Below are positions 11,526 to 23,237 of a DNA stretch of 64,000 nt, in pieces. The DNA lies in assembly GCA_025331435.1 (NCBI GenBank), contig JAIWNI010000092.1, positions 1-64,000 on the forward strand, in the 5' to 3' direction. The notes under the pieces were generated by a model. The model was not told the DNA's origin, searched no databases, and saw nothing but the letters and a program-made list of their open reading frames with translations. Within the stretch, counting starts at the first letter, position 1; each line of letters begins with the position of its first letter. The position numbers and the translations under genes were made by a program. The stretch comes from Choanephora cucurbitarum. Taxonomy: Eukaryota; Mucoromycota; Mucoromycetes; Mucorales; Choanephoraceae.

Positions 11526-11700
11526 CACCTAGTATTTATTTCTCCGTTGCAAATCTAGCAAAAAAATATTGCTGGTAAATAAATTTATTTACCTGCTAAC
11601 GTTGCAAGAAAAAATTATTTACCATACAAAAAGTTTATTTACCATACAAAATGTTTATTTACCTGCTTAAACCTATTCTGATCTGGCTTCGAAATTAAAC
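11526..11700 (+). repeat. Left 175-bp terminal inverted repeat of KDZ element
   Basis: It begins CACCTAGTATTTATTTCTCC and ends GGCTTCGAAATTAAAC. Internally it holds one GGTAAATAA (11574-11582) facing four TTATTTACC copies at 11585, 11615, 11635 and 11655. The last three are spaced exactly 20 bp apart within a tandem 20-bp unit (TTATTTACCATACAAAAAGT type). These are candidate transposase-binding sites. Confidence 0.9.
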
Positions 11701-11769
11701 ATATTGCTTTAAGCACAAAACTTTGGGACTGTTATTCTTCTATTGAATTGTTTTATTTTATTTTTTATT

Positions 11770-14700
11770 TTATTCATCTTCTTCTTCTTCATCATCATCA
11801 TCATTATCTTCATCTTCTTCATCTTCTTCGTCTTCTTCTCCATCTTCATCATCTTCTTCATCATCTACAATCAGTTCGCCTCCATCTGTTACAACTTCAT
11901 CGGCAGAGTCATCCAAGAAAGGAGTGTCTAAAAAGGCCTTGGCTCTTTCTTTGATGGCCAGCAGCATTCTCTCCTCTTGTTCGAGGAATGCTGCATGACC
12001 ACACTCATTTGATTTGAGTGCAACCCTGATACTTCTTAGTTTGCACTCAAGGTTGCGTACAAACCGTTCATCTTCAGCCTATCGCGATATATTAGCACGT
12101 TTGTCGACCAATGAATTGTATGTCTGTATGACTTACATGCAAAAAAAGATGTTCTTCTTTAGCCCTGCAATACTTGTGCCATGTCAACACCCTTTCCGGT
12201 AAAGAAGCTTCTTCTTTAGAGTACTTCCTGATAGCTGTTTCCAGACTATCAAGAGAGTATTTGTCTCTTTGTTCTTGGTCTATTTAACAGGTTTAGTTGA
12301 CCTGTCATTTTTTCTATGTAAATAATCTGCTGACTTACTGCAGTTGTGAGCTAAGTGTTCATTGAGTTTTTCAACGAGCATCTTTGCATTGCTGACAATG
12401 TTTTTAATGGCAACAATCAGACGGGTAGCCTTTTTTGTGCCTTGATTGAATCAAAAGTGTTAGAGGATGTTGTATCATTTGTATAGAATGGTCCTACCAA
12501 TTTTGCCACTTCCGGCGAGCTGCTTCTCTTTGAGTGCGAGAGCAAACACATATTTTTTAACAAGTATGATTAGAAAATCAGTGACTTCAGAGTTGATGGC
12601 ATTGTTGAGGTCTTCGTCAACAACCTCGGGTAAACTTTGTGTGGTAAGACGAAGAATACCAAAGGTACCAGAAAGCTTTGCTTTTTCTTTTGCAATTATT
12701 TTTGAAGAAGTGTCACTAAAGAGATTGAGCTTAATGCCATGTTTCTTACAATAAGATTTAACTTACATGCACTCTATATATTCTAGTTTCTTCTTGTTTG
12801 CTAGATATTTATAGTGATCCTTGTTGAGTAATTTTTTTTTGGTTATATCTTTTAAATTTTTAAAGTATTTTTCTGACAATGGTAAAGCCATCAACTCCTT
12901 GACTGACTTCCATTCTTCTTCTACATTTTTTTCTTGATTGTTATGATTTTTTAAAATTTTTTCTATGTTCTTTTTTTTGTTTTTAATTTGCTCGGCTACA
13001 TGATGAAGATGTTAAAACAAAGATGCATGTTGGTTGACCTAAAGATGACTTACGCAACTCGAGCATTTTTTGGTAGGTAAAGTGTTCTACCGAGTCTGTG
13101 ATTGCCAAGAGGCGGTTTCTACTGGACATGCTCCGCGTCATTGACACGAAACCGTCCAAGTAGGACCAGAACCTCTCACAGCCCTCGCCGTCAGTACACC
13201 CAAAGTTAGGGATATACTTCGGGTTGTAGTTCACTTGGCAAGCCATAGTATGGGCGTATGCATGAAATGCAGTGACTCCATACCAGGTATCGTTCTTCAA
13301 TACTGGAAAGGATCTCTAACAAGCAATATTATTAATTTTTTGACATATGTACCATGATTCAATAATAAAGTTATTTACTTCCAGGCCTTTTCTAACAAGA
13401 CAGGCAATGTCATACATGATCCCGTACTTTGTGCTTTCTGGGTTGTTCTCAACCATGTACCCAACACAGGCCAGGGCATACTTGTGGCTATTCAAGTTGG
13501 ATGTTAGAAACCAGATTTGTAAACCATTTGTTAACTTACCCTTCACCACCGTACATGTTGTACATGCGCTCAGGCACGCCATGTCGAGCACATGAAAGCG
13601 AGAAGACGCCAGTTTCAGCATATCTGCCGCTGGAGTTGTTGCGGTTGTTGTTGCCGCTTGCCTTGAATGAGTTGTCAATCAAGGCATCAACAGAGCACTA
13701 TACTATATGTCAGTTTATGCCACACATTCAATTCGAGCAATTAATCATTACATCTTCTTCGTTTTTCAACTTGTCGGCAATAGCAGCGGCAGCATCGACT
13801 TCCTCCTTGGATCCCCAAAGGGATGTTTCCCCGGACGAAACAGAGAACAGCCCATCAAGGGGAAGTTCCCTTTGAGAGACGTCATCTCTTCTCTTCAGCT
13901 GCATGTTGCCATCCATGCTGACAATCTTGCGCTCTGCATTCTATTTACAACATAGTCATTAAACAAATGATGACTACTTTATATACTTCAGGTAGTTACC
14001 TCACAAGCAAGACAGTTCTTCAGCTTTTCAATTGCATTGACTTGCTTGACATAATCGCTTGCATATCGTGTCAAGCGTCTGTATTTCAGATAAACTGAAT
14101 TCAACAAGTGATTCTTTACAACATCACACTAAAAAGCTCAGTTAAGTAGGTATGTTATTATAAGAAGTTAGATAATGTTTTATAATCACCTTTCTCACTA
14201 CAGATGCGAGGCCATAATTCTGGTTCAAAATGTTCGCAAAGCAATGGTTTGAAATTTGACCATTCATCTTCAAGAGGTGGAGAAAGTCAAGCATTCCAAA
14301 ATGAAATGCCTTTCGAGGCATAACAAGACTGGCTGGCATGAACTGCTTCAGCAACAGTTGTTCGAAAAGAGGATTGCAGCTACAGTTCTTGACTAATACT
14401 TTTTGAATTGCTAGTTGTCAATAAAAAATAAAATCATTAGAATCAGTGCTCGTTTTATGTTTCAAAAATACAAAGTACCATCCATAAAGTAAAGTGTGAT
14501 TTCTGTAGTTTTCTGATCGCTACAAACACAATCACACGTCTCAAAGCTGACACTTGTTTGAGACATGGTAGGGCGGCCGTTGATCTCATATGACTTGAGA
14601 AACAAGTCCCTAATCTTGTTGGACTCTTGAGCCCAACGAAGATTGTTTTCAACAGACTGAGATGGTCTGGCATCTTCGTCAATATCAACCCATTGACTAT

Positions 14701-14977
14701 CATTATCAATGAGATTGATATCAGAGTCAAAATCAGCTTGGCCTTGAGCAAGCATGATTCTTCTTCTGAGGCTCTCCTCTTCCTCTTCGTTCTTTCTTGT
14801 TTGCTCCTTGAGCTTTTCTTGCTTCGCATTTTGCTCAGCCCATTTACCAAATTTCAGAGCATCGTCCATTTGCTTTGCTCTGACAGCGTCGAAATACTTT
14901 TCAGCGCCCTTCTTTGTAAGTTTCTTTGCACCAGAATTAAAGAAGATTCCGGAGTAAGGGTTGCTGCGTTTAGACAT
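11770..14977 (-). CDS. KDZ-family transposase
   Basis: This multi-exon gene starts MSKRSNPYSGIFF at 14977. In order it shows a coiled, charged N-terminal region; a CxC2-like cysteine cluster (FETCDCVCSDQ ... VKNCSCNP); PRKAFHFGMLDFLHLL; the first catalytic Asp in SMDGNMQLKRRDD; the second in GIMYDIACLVRK; and the catalytic Glu in GCTDGEGCERFWSYLDGF. These are the KDZ transposase D-D-E landmarks described by Iyer and colleagues. After the core come a Lys-rich coiled coil (about 12780-13020) and a strongly acidic tail of Asp/Glu repeats ending at 11770. Introns are short. Whether every exon joins in frame cannot be fully confirmed by eye, but the catalytic residues are all present, which fits a young, possibly active element. 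Confidence 0.85.
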
Positions 14978-17111
14978 GTTAAGTTAAATGTATTTAGTTT
15001 TTAGAAAGAGATAAAAGTAAAAGAAAGAGGGTTTTTGATTCTGTTCCTGAATGTTTTGAATAAAATTACAAATCATATATTTTACTATCTACGATATAAC
15101 TACAAGCAATTGTTGTTTCATAGAGAAAAAGTAATCAATGTGATGTGAATCATTACTGTTTGATATATAAGTTTGGCCATTGCAAAAAGCATCCTGACGA
15201 GAGATGTAAATTGAAAAGACGTTTATTATTATTTCTAATGTGTCAATGCACAAATGCTTAATATTACATTGATATCCCAAATGTCATAGTTCCTTAAAGA
15301 ATGATCGTAAATCAATTATGTTTAGCTTCCTATTATCACAGAAACTAAAGAGCAAAGTGCACATAATGTTTTCTGGTAAACAACGATAAAAGAATCAAAC
15401 CAACTTCTAATAAAGCGTTTACGATCTTCACATTATGGCTTTCAGCATTCCTAAAACAATTAACAAGATTGCGGCTCATCAGGACAAAACAAAATGACCA
15501 ATATAATAAAGCTAGCTTATATCATGTTAAATGGAAGTAGTGGAGTTCTTATTGCACTGGAATACATCATAGACGAACATTTGAATGTCTTAAGGCTCAT
15601 GTTGTTAAGCATGAGAATTCAAATAAGCTTTTTTGAAGTTTTTATTGCTTCAATCGCTAACACTGTGATTGCATTAGCGCGCTCAATTATGCAAATTTAA
15701 CGTATGCTAAAGTCATTATTGACAAAGCTATTTTGGCTCAAACAGTCGATAACAGTTAGTTTGCTTGTTGTTACTTTGTCAGGTGTTCCAAGAGTATGGC
15801 GGCTATTATATATTCCGATAATCCACCATCCAACCTCGAGATTAATAGTAATCAAGATCATCTGAGCTCAAAACAATAAATTTTTTTTTATTAAACAACC
15901 AATGAAGCTGTTACAACGCTGTCATGACTCATTTTTTTTTATACTTCGACCCTTGTAATTTCTAGATTTTTTTCTTTGTTTTCTTTATTTTCTTTACCTG
16001 TTTTGCTTGCGTATACACCTTGCAGCTGCTCATCATTAGTGTCTTCATTCAACACCATCTTGCCTACTTTCCTAACAAGCAACAGTTTCTTTTTGTCCAG
16101 CAAACCTCTTGCAATATAACTATAAACATGACGATTCAGCACATCTTTTTAAAGGTATAAGTATCACTTGTTATATGAAATGTTTGAAGAATCAGTCTTT
16201 ATGCTGTAGAACAAAGTGTAGATGGCCTTATGGACTTCCACGCACATCAAGTGCAGGCAGTAGTTTTGCCTTTGTAGAGCTTGGGTGCTCCATGCATGTC
16301 TTGAAGTCTATGCTGAGAATGCCCATGCTTCAACTAGGCTTACTTCTGTATTATTATCGATTGCTTAATGAAATAAATATATGAAATGGTTTGCAATTAG
16401 ACTTGTCAGAGTAATGATTATCTCGCTTAGCTTGATTTTGTTTTGATTGTTGTTGTTGTGTTAGAGCAGTTAGTGCTTCACTCTTCGTGAACTTCATAAA
16501 TTAATAAGCTGAAAGACTAGACGAAGACATCATATGAAAGTTATATGTTGCCCAAACAACAGACATATGTGCGCAAACAAGTCTTACATGAGAACTAATA
16601 ACTACACCATCTGCACGATGTTCAATGAAATCCCCTGAAGTACTTTCATTCTTATATGATTATATCTATTATATTAAAACCAGAGATGTAGGTATTTTTT
16701 AAACAAATGATTTATTAAAATAGCTTCTTAAAAATATGTACTCCTTGTGTCAAGAGCAAAAGACAACTAGCGATACAAATCGTTTTGTATCAAACAAGTG
16801 AAATGTAAAGACAGAAACCTTTGAACTCGTTAACAGGGGGCCATGACTTCAAACAAAAAGTATAGTTCAACGCGTCTTAAACCAAGATAAATAAAAGCTT
16901 TCTTGAGAGTATTCGCGGTAGTCTCCACTAAGGGCGAGATAGCTCTTGTATATCTCTATCTGCTTGCAACTACTAGCATGCTTGCCCTTGAACTAAAATA
17001 GTATTAAATAGCAGAAATTTGGTTTGTACTTACCTTACAATATTTGTTTTGAAACGAAAGAAAGAGAAAAAGAGAAAATTAATTACCAGGGCAGGGGTTG
17101 CTTATAACACA
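14978..17111. other. Non-coding interior of the KDZ element
   Basis: About 2.1 kb separates the two genes of the element. It is AT-rich and has only short open frames. The best is a 67-aa minus-strand frame at 15939-16142 that is rich in Lys, Glu and Asn and has no known motif. It could contain the promoter of the transposase gene, or a decayed third gene. No repeats or RNA structures stand out. Confidence 0.4.
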
Positions 17112-18450
17112 TTATGGAGTTTGAAAATATGACTGTTTATTACTCTTCCATTTCTTCAGGCGAAGCAGGAAGGGAAGAACAGAAGGAGAAGCGCAAGCAG
17201 TTACGTTGATGCTTCCATTGTGAAGACCAATGGCCATTTGCCTTAATGTTTCAATATCGGCCATATTCAATCGATACCGGCCATTGGTCTCATCACCTGG
17301 GAATCGAGGCCAAGGGCAGAGAAGGCAAGACTGGCTTTCAGAATTAGGGCTCAACAGACTTACCCAAGGAATATGAATGATCTTGTCATTCTTCTTGTAT
17401 TGCCCTGTATACAACATTATCAGCCATTAGCCTATCGTATTAAATTTACTTACTGTAGAGCCCCAAAACTGTACTTAGATGTACTTCCTCAAGTAGGCCT
17501 TCTTCTTGCTCTTGGCATCACTGTTTCTACAGTCCAAGGATTCGAAAGAATCAACTTTGAGGTCTTGAAGACACTCAAGTGCCCCATAGCTAATTCTTTC
17601 CTTTTCTGAAAAATAAAGATGTTAAAGTTAGACAAGTGTTGTAGAGATACTGCATATTAATCATACCTGTAGAGACAGGAGCAACGTCCTGATCCTTGCG
17701 GATTACCATTCGCTGAAATACAGCGTGGGCCACACGATTTCTCAACGCAGAGTTCACTTGCGTTTGAAAGGCTTCACCAACAGCTATAGTAGTTGTAGCG
17801 CATAAGTTATCTACTAGTAAAGTACAAAGTATTTTAAGTTACTTACCACTGTTTGCATACCATTCAGATACGTCGGGCAGTTCAGTCCTGTCGGTGGCAT
17901 AAATGATTACTACGTGAGTGTTGAACTCACTTAGTAACCATTTACAGAAGCCTTTCATTTGCTGGATGCTGTTGGCCAGCAACTGACTCGTCGAGGATTC
18001 AGATACCTGAGAAACAGTGCAGTTGAATGCCTGAGTCTCTTTTTCCAACTCGACAAGTTCAGGTGCTTTCTTGTCAACCAAATCCTTGTAAGTGCGACGA
18101 ATTTTTTTATAGTCGTCAGGACGTCTAAAATGCAAGCCCTTCTTGCGGCTGTTATGCAAGTATTGTTGCCATCTGTTTCTTCTTCTTCTTATCTTCAGAG
18201 GAACAAAGACAGACTTGACCATAGGGATCATCTGGGGAGCCAGACGACCAACACCATATAACTGGACTTTCTGTTTGTCTTCTTCAGGGTGATTCTCAAA
18301 GAATTTTTTCTGAAGTTCTTCCAATTCTTCCAAGTAGCTCTTAAGGTGAGGCTTTTCTTGTAGCGTTTGTTCTGATGGGGTGAAGAGTTTAGCAATCATT
18401 TTCGAAAAATAACAGGGACGAGAAAAGAGAAGGCTTGTAAAAATAGGCAC
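17112..18450 (-). CDS. Second KDZ-element gene, function unknown
   Basis: The first exon (17839 to 18396 or 18450) encodes a charged protein. I prefer the internal start MIAKLFTPSEQTLQEK at about 18396, as the upstream part lies close to the terminal repeat. It has a KSYLEELEELQKKFFENHPEE helix, a basic RRRRNRWQQYLHNSRKK stretch that could bind DNA or act as a nuclear localisation signal, and an alpha/beta-looking segment (THVVIIYATDRTELPDVSEWY). Further exons read AVGEAFQTQVNSALRNRV (about 17640-17790), ISYGALECLQDLKVDSFESL (about 17490-17600), and a last block with SCLLCPWPRFPGDETNGRYR down to 17112. I do not recognise the family. Its position inside the element suggests an accessory transposition or regulatory protein. 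Confidence 0.55.
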
Positions 18451-18467
18451 AGTGCAAGACTTTTGCT

Positions 18468-18642
18468 GTTTAATTTCGAAGCCAGATCAGAATAGGTTTA
18501 AGCAGGTAAATAAACATTTTGTATGGTAAATAAACTTTTTGTATGGTAAATAATTTTTTCTTGCAACGTTAGCAGGTAAATAAATTTATTTACCAGCAAT
18601 ATTTTTTTGCTAGATTTGCAACGGAGAAATAAATACTAGGTG
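18468..18642 (-). repeat. Right 175-bp terminal inverted repeat of KDZ element
   Basis: This is the reverse complement of 11526-11700 with no mismatch seen, including the 20-bp-spaced GGTAAATAA array. Confidence 0.9.
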
Positions 18643-18649
18643 ATTTTTG
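18643..18649 (+). repeat. Right target-site duplication (ATTTTTG)
   Basis: Direct copy of 11519-11525, immediately outside the right terminal repeat. Confidence 0.8.
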
Positions 18650-18696
18650 AGATTTTACGCTCCGCTTCCATATTAAGAAGAATTTTTTTCAAGCTT

Positions 18697-19323
18697 TTAT
18701 TGGTTGATTTTCAATTTTCTGTGAGACTTATGTAACTTTGAGAATTGCTCAACCAGGGCGAAAGTTTCTTCAACGTCTTTGCCTTGTGCATAAGCTCGAA
18801 TGTATGCAAAGCTCTTGTTAAAAAAATCTTCTAATAGTTAGTGGCTGCTCATTAGAGGGGCAGACACTGTCCAAGAAGTTGTGAGTATTCCTATCCAGTG
18901 ATTGGAAGGAATAATCACACTCCCGGCGTGCTTCTCTCTTGGCAGCGCCCCAGTACCGCTCAATCCAGTTGCATTCGCAGTGGTACTTGGGGTATAGTTC
19001 GAAAATGAAACCATTGTTCTCAATGACTTCGGCAAGGATGGACTTCTGTTGAAGAAAGTCCGGCTGAACTTCCAAAAGGTGAACAACACAACACCTGCGA
19101 GATTCAATAGCCACATTGTTACAATAGCGGACCATGCTGTATCTCTCTTGTTCGTTCAAAAAAAGCTTGCGATCCGCAAGAATGCCTCTGATGCCTATGA
19201 AATACTTTTTCATTTTTCCACCCTTATATTGAATGTTACTAAAAAGCCGTATAAAATAGAAATGTCTCTAAATTAACTTACAGCATGAGTTTTTGGATGA
19301 ATTTTTAGGTATTCATTCGTTTT
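18697..19323 (-). pseudogene. 3' part of a Tc1/mariner-like DDE transposase gene
   Basis: The frame reads NIQYKGGKMKKYFIGIRG, then CCVVHLLEVQPDFLQQKS, ILAEVIENNGFIFELYPKYH and CECNWIERYWGAAKREARRE. The CExNxIExxWG block holds the last catalytic Glu of a DDE_3-type transposase common in fungi. A probable intron (donor near 19283, acceptor near 19222) precedes NIQYKGG. Near 18823 a run of seven T causes a frame slip; beyond it the protein continues NKSFAYIRAYAQGKDVEETF to a TAA at 18697-18699. The upstream part is cut off by the MULE at 19324, and a continuing in-frame stretch lies beyond it at 23348-23399. It is inactive as it stands. Confidence 0.75.
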
Positions 19324-19434
19324 GGGTAATACTTGGCGCACTCACTTTCACACTCACTTTTTCTAGATACAACCCCACTTTTAACACTCACTTTTGTTTG
19401 TGCCACACTCACTTTTGTTCGTACTACACTCACC
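19324..19434 (+). repeat. Left terminal inverted repeat of MULE
   Basis: It contains CACTCACTTT at 19339, 19351, 19385 and 19406, and the variant CACTCACCTT at 19427. The last three are 21 bp apart. A run of ten C follows it. Confidence 0.85.
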
Positions 19435-19705
19435 TTTTCTCCCCCCCCCCTTTTTTGTTAGGTACACTTTTAAAATATAATAAAATTATCGATATTGAAA
19501 ATTAACAATGGAAACAAGTTGACAATAAGTCAACCTTATATTTATGTGATATTTATAGAGATAATTATATTAAAGAAATAATAGCGATGATAACAATCAC
19601 AAAACAGAGGTCAAGAGTAAGGATCGAAAGCAGAGGAAAATCAATAATCGTTGAAAATTGCTAAAAAAATGCTGATTAGATTTGCTATATTTCAAGGCCT
19701 TAACA

Positions 19706-22700
19706 TTACATACCAGAATCTTTTGGCAACTGATCGGCGAAAATCAGATGACGATTCCATGCTGTTTTCTTGATGTTAGTTTCCTTGCCAAGATTAAAAG
19801 TAGCAAACTCGTAAGACAAGTCGGGCAAGGGACAGGGGAACTTCTTTGATCTTCTTAAGCCCAATGTTACCCAATGGTTCTCATTTACTCTGTGGAGCAG
19901 TAATGGCTGTGGGAGCTTCTTTTTTATGTCTGCATCGGTGTAACTGGCAAGAAGAGGGAAAAAAGATATACCTCTGGTCTCTGCAAACTTTCTCTCGGAA
20001 AAGATAGCAATTGGGACAAAGAAAGTATCAGCAGCTAGTTGAGGACAGCCAACGGTAGAGAAGTAATATTCTTGGCCACACGAGTAAACTACATCATCTT
20101 CATCATCTTCGTTTCTATCAAAAATCTCGTCTAGAATCACCTCACTACCAATCTTCTCTTCAATGCCGTAACATACTCTTTTCTTGACATCGTCAAAGTC
20201 GAAATAGTCCCTAAAGTTGCTCTTGTAGAACAACTCGTTTCTCAGCAGGGTATCTCTCATCTTTTTTTTGACTGTCCAAAATTCGCCTTCATCATCATAC
20301 AATTGAACAGCCAATGCTCTCCAACCACAAAGCCCATCCCCTTCAACATTCACAAGCACAGTGTAGTTTTCTTTGGGAATGTTGGGGTCAATTTGTGACA
20401 TCAAATATTCATAGTAAGATTCTATTGTATTTTTCATGAGTTGTTATGTTTATGCTTTTTTTTGTAGATTTTTAATCATACCACCGTTTTCAAGCTCATT
20501 GCTTATTTCATCTTCTTCCTTTTCTTCTTTGACTTTAGGCCTTTTGATACTAGCATCACAATCGCCTTTTCGCTTTCTCTTTTGCTCTGCTTTTTCTGAC
20601 TTAATGAGATCAGCTCTATTTTCCAAAAAGGTTTCGACTGCTTTTTCCATGCCAATCTTGAGACGTCTTTCCCTCTTTGGCCGGCCTTTTGAAATCAACG
20701 AAATGGATGGCTTCTTCATCTTGTCAAGTGAATTCTTCACTGCATCTTCTTCTGAAGACTGCAAGTCATCCAAGATGGTTTGCATTTCTTGATGCGAGAC
20801 TGAATTCGTAAAGATTTCTTCGATTCTGTTGAAAGATGCATGTAGTTTCAACAAGTACTGTCTTTTTGTGCTATCGATCAAATTGAATGGATGAGTTTGC
20901 TTTGGCTCTTCGTGAATGTTGCCATTTACGAGGCTAATTGGCACAGGCTCTTCATCTTCTTCGGAATCATTCTGTTCAGGCTGAGCGGTGATATCTCCAA
21001 TTTTTTGTACTGGAGCAAGGTGTTATAAACATTGAGCGTTCAGAGTTTTTCTTTTTTTTTAAAAAAAAATTACCTTTGCCATTCTTGTAAACAATGTGCC
21101 ATCGTTCATGAACTTCCGACAAAGTAATACAGCCCTTAAGTTTAATTGCTTTGACAAGTGTGTGCTTACAAGGTAGTCTAAGACAATACTTGGTAAAGCA
21201 GTAGCACTCGTCATCATCCAATTTTCCTTGTTCATCCAAGGCCAATCCCTTGATCAACTGATTCTTGATTTTAGTCAATGCAAAGGCTGTAACCCTTTTG
21301 ACTAGAGGTCGAAGGAGATCATACACAGGGCTTTGGACAACATCTATTCTTACAGTGAGGCTTTCTTTTTCTTGTTGAAAATTTCTGTAGCTCTCCTAAA
21401 AACTTGTGTTATTGGATCGTTTCATAATTAGCTTAAACTTCTATTACTCTAATTTGATACCACTGGTCAATTTTATCTGTCACTGAGCCAACAGAACCAT
21501 GAGAAGTTCTGTTATAATGCTGAATAGCTGCATGAGTTCCTTCCACCCGATTGGTAGTACGACAACCCATATGTAAATGCTTGTCTACATCCACAGAGAT
21601 CCAGTGCTCTCGTAAAGACATCATTCTACCATATTGTAAAATATTAATAACTTGGATGACTAAATAATATCAAAAAGATAAGTACGCATTCATGTAATCG
21701 GTGCAATCTTCGATTCCACCCGTCTTCAGAAGTCCTTCTTCTTCAATGAGACTCTTGAACTTCTCTTGTTGATCGGCAATATCTTCTTCAGTTTTGCATC
21801 TTAGTGCAAGATCGTTGATGATATAGCCGAGCTTTTCACGTTTATCTTCAAGCTTTTCTTTGTCTATAATCGATAAGTTATGTAATTACTTTGTTAAAAA
21901 AGGGTAAAATACCTTTTACTGTGATCATGCATTCGACAAACTTTTTAATAAAGTTATGCTTTATGTGTACATAGCACAAGACATTTAGAGCATCAGGAAA
22001 GATCTCTTTGATTGCGTACTTTATGCTTGCGTCATTGTCTGTAACAAATACACTTGGAAGCTCATTTGTTGAACCGGGTGGCCAAACAATGCTACGAAAA
22101 GCTTTCAAGGCCCACAAGTAGCTTTCTCTGGTCTCTCTATCCAGCCAAGCAGCAGCAACAGGGATTGTGGCCAGCTGGTTACCTTTTTGTTTTCCTTCTC
22201 TGGAAGCCAGCGTGCTAGGAACAACAAAATTAAGCAGCTTCATTTTCTGCTTGTTTGTATTGTATGTTGTGTCAAGAACAACAGCTTCTGGAAAGCGACG
22301 CAATTCCTCTAAAGCATTATCATGTATGAAGAAAATAGCTGTTACCCTATCTTCTTCATTAGTATGATAGTTGACTTTGTACCCCTTATTTTGGAGATGC
22401 CCAATTAGTTCGGAAACTGTTTCATCGTTTTTAGTAGCAAGCTGCTTGATGTTATCTAGGTCTTTCTTAATAACACTGTTCACACCAAAAATTTTTAAAA
22501 CCTACCGGTTTGTAGTTTGTATACTTATAAGCATTGTGTTGATTATAGATAACAATGTCTCTTACCTCTAAAGTTTCGGAAGATGTTTTTGTTTGCAGCA
22601 ACTTAACAGCAATCCTGTAGTTTTCGGGGCTCAATGTTCGATTTACATGGTATTTGAGAGAGCTAGTAGCCAGGTGATGATTGTGTGCTGCCTCTGATTT

Positions 22701-23138
22701 CTTAATGACAAACTTCCCTAACTTTTTAGAGAAATGGCCATAATAATAGCATGGGCACTTTTCTTTATTAGTAGAAGCCGCCTCTTTGTTTACGAGATCC
22801 TCGTTTTGGTCATTAACAGTGACTTTTTTTGCAGCTCTGTAGGTGCCACTATGAATACATGTCATAGTCAAGCGTCCAGCCTTCAGTATAGAAGATTTGG
22901 TTACCATTGGGCAGTTGTACTTGAGACCCAGACTAATTGCAGCGTCCCGAGCTGAATCCAAGCTGTCAAACAATGAACCTGGGCTAAATCTATCTTTAAA
23001 TTCAGATGTCATTTCGATGTACTTAGGATCGCTTCGATATGCTTCATAGTTGTCTTCTCCGACAGATGCATGATCAACATGAGTCGAATAATGACTGGTG
23101 GCTTCTGAAGTACAATCTATGGTTTCTGTGTCGCTCAT
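19706..23138 (-). CDS. MULE transposase with SWIM zinc finger and C-terminal OTU-type protease
   Basis: Exon 1 (from 23138) encodes MSDTETIDCTSEATSH and a FAR1/WRKY-GCM1-like zinc-binding domain (MTCIHSGTYR ... CPCYYYGHFS ... AAHNHHLA). Exon 2 (about 22495-21910) carries the MULE catalytic core: first Asp in EAVVLDTTYNTNKQK, second in SVFVTDNDASIKYAI. The Glu is in TTNRVEGTHAAIQHY (about 21550). A SWIM finger follows (CYCFTKYCLRLPCKH, about 21190), then GRPKRERR and a Lys-rich nuclear-localisation-like stretch. A clean GTATGA...AATAG intron of about 57 nt (near 20482-20426) joins ...NELEN to ESYYEYLMSQ. The final domain has the OTU catalytic motif VEGDGLCGWRALAVQLY and a His in NENHWVTLG. All catalytic residues are visible. 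A further 3' exon beyond the GTATGT near 19710 is possible. Confidence 0.8.
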
Positions 23139-23237
23139 ATTGATTTTGACAAAAAAAAGACATCTTTATTACAACTTCAGGGACCATAGACTAAAAGTAC
23201 TCTTCGCTTCTTTAATATAAAATTGGGGGGGGGGAAA

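Larger units (their letters stand above)
11526..18642. mobile_element. Complete KDZ-type DNA transposon, 7.1 kb
   Basis: The element is bounded by 175-bp terminal inverted repeats (11526-11700 and 18468-18642) that I find identical base by base, and by a 7-bp direct repeat, ATTTTTG. It carries a KDZ (Kyakuja-Dileera-Zisupton) transposase gene in the left half and a second, unrecognised gene in the right half, both on the minus strand, with about 2.1 kb of non-coding DNA between them. Identical repeats and an intact target duplication indicate a recent insertion. It landed about 50 bp past the stop of a Tc1-like transposase gene, so it is part of a nested element cluster. Confidence 0.9.

Noticed and set aside
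11743..11954. Plus-strand hydrophobic and His/Leu-rich frames
   Set aside because: They are the antisense of the acidic tail of the KDZ transposase.
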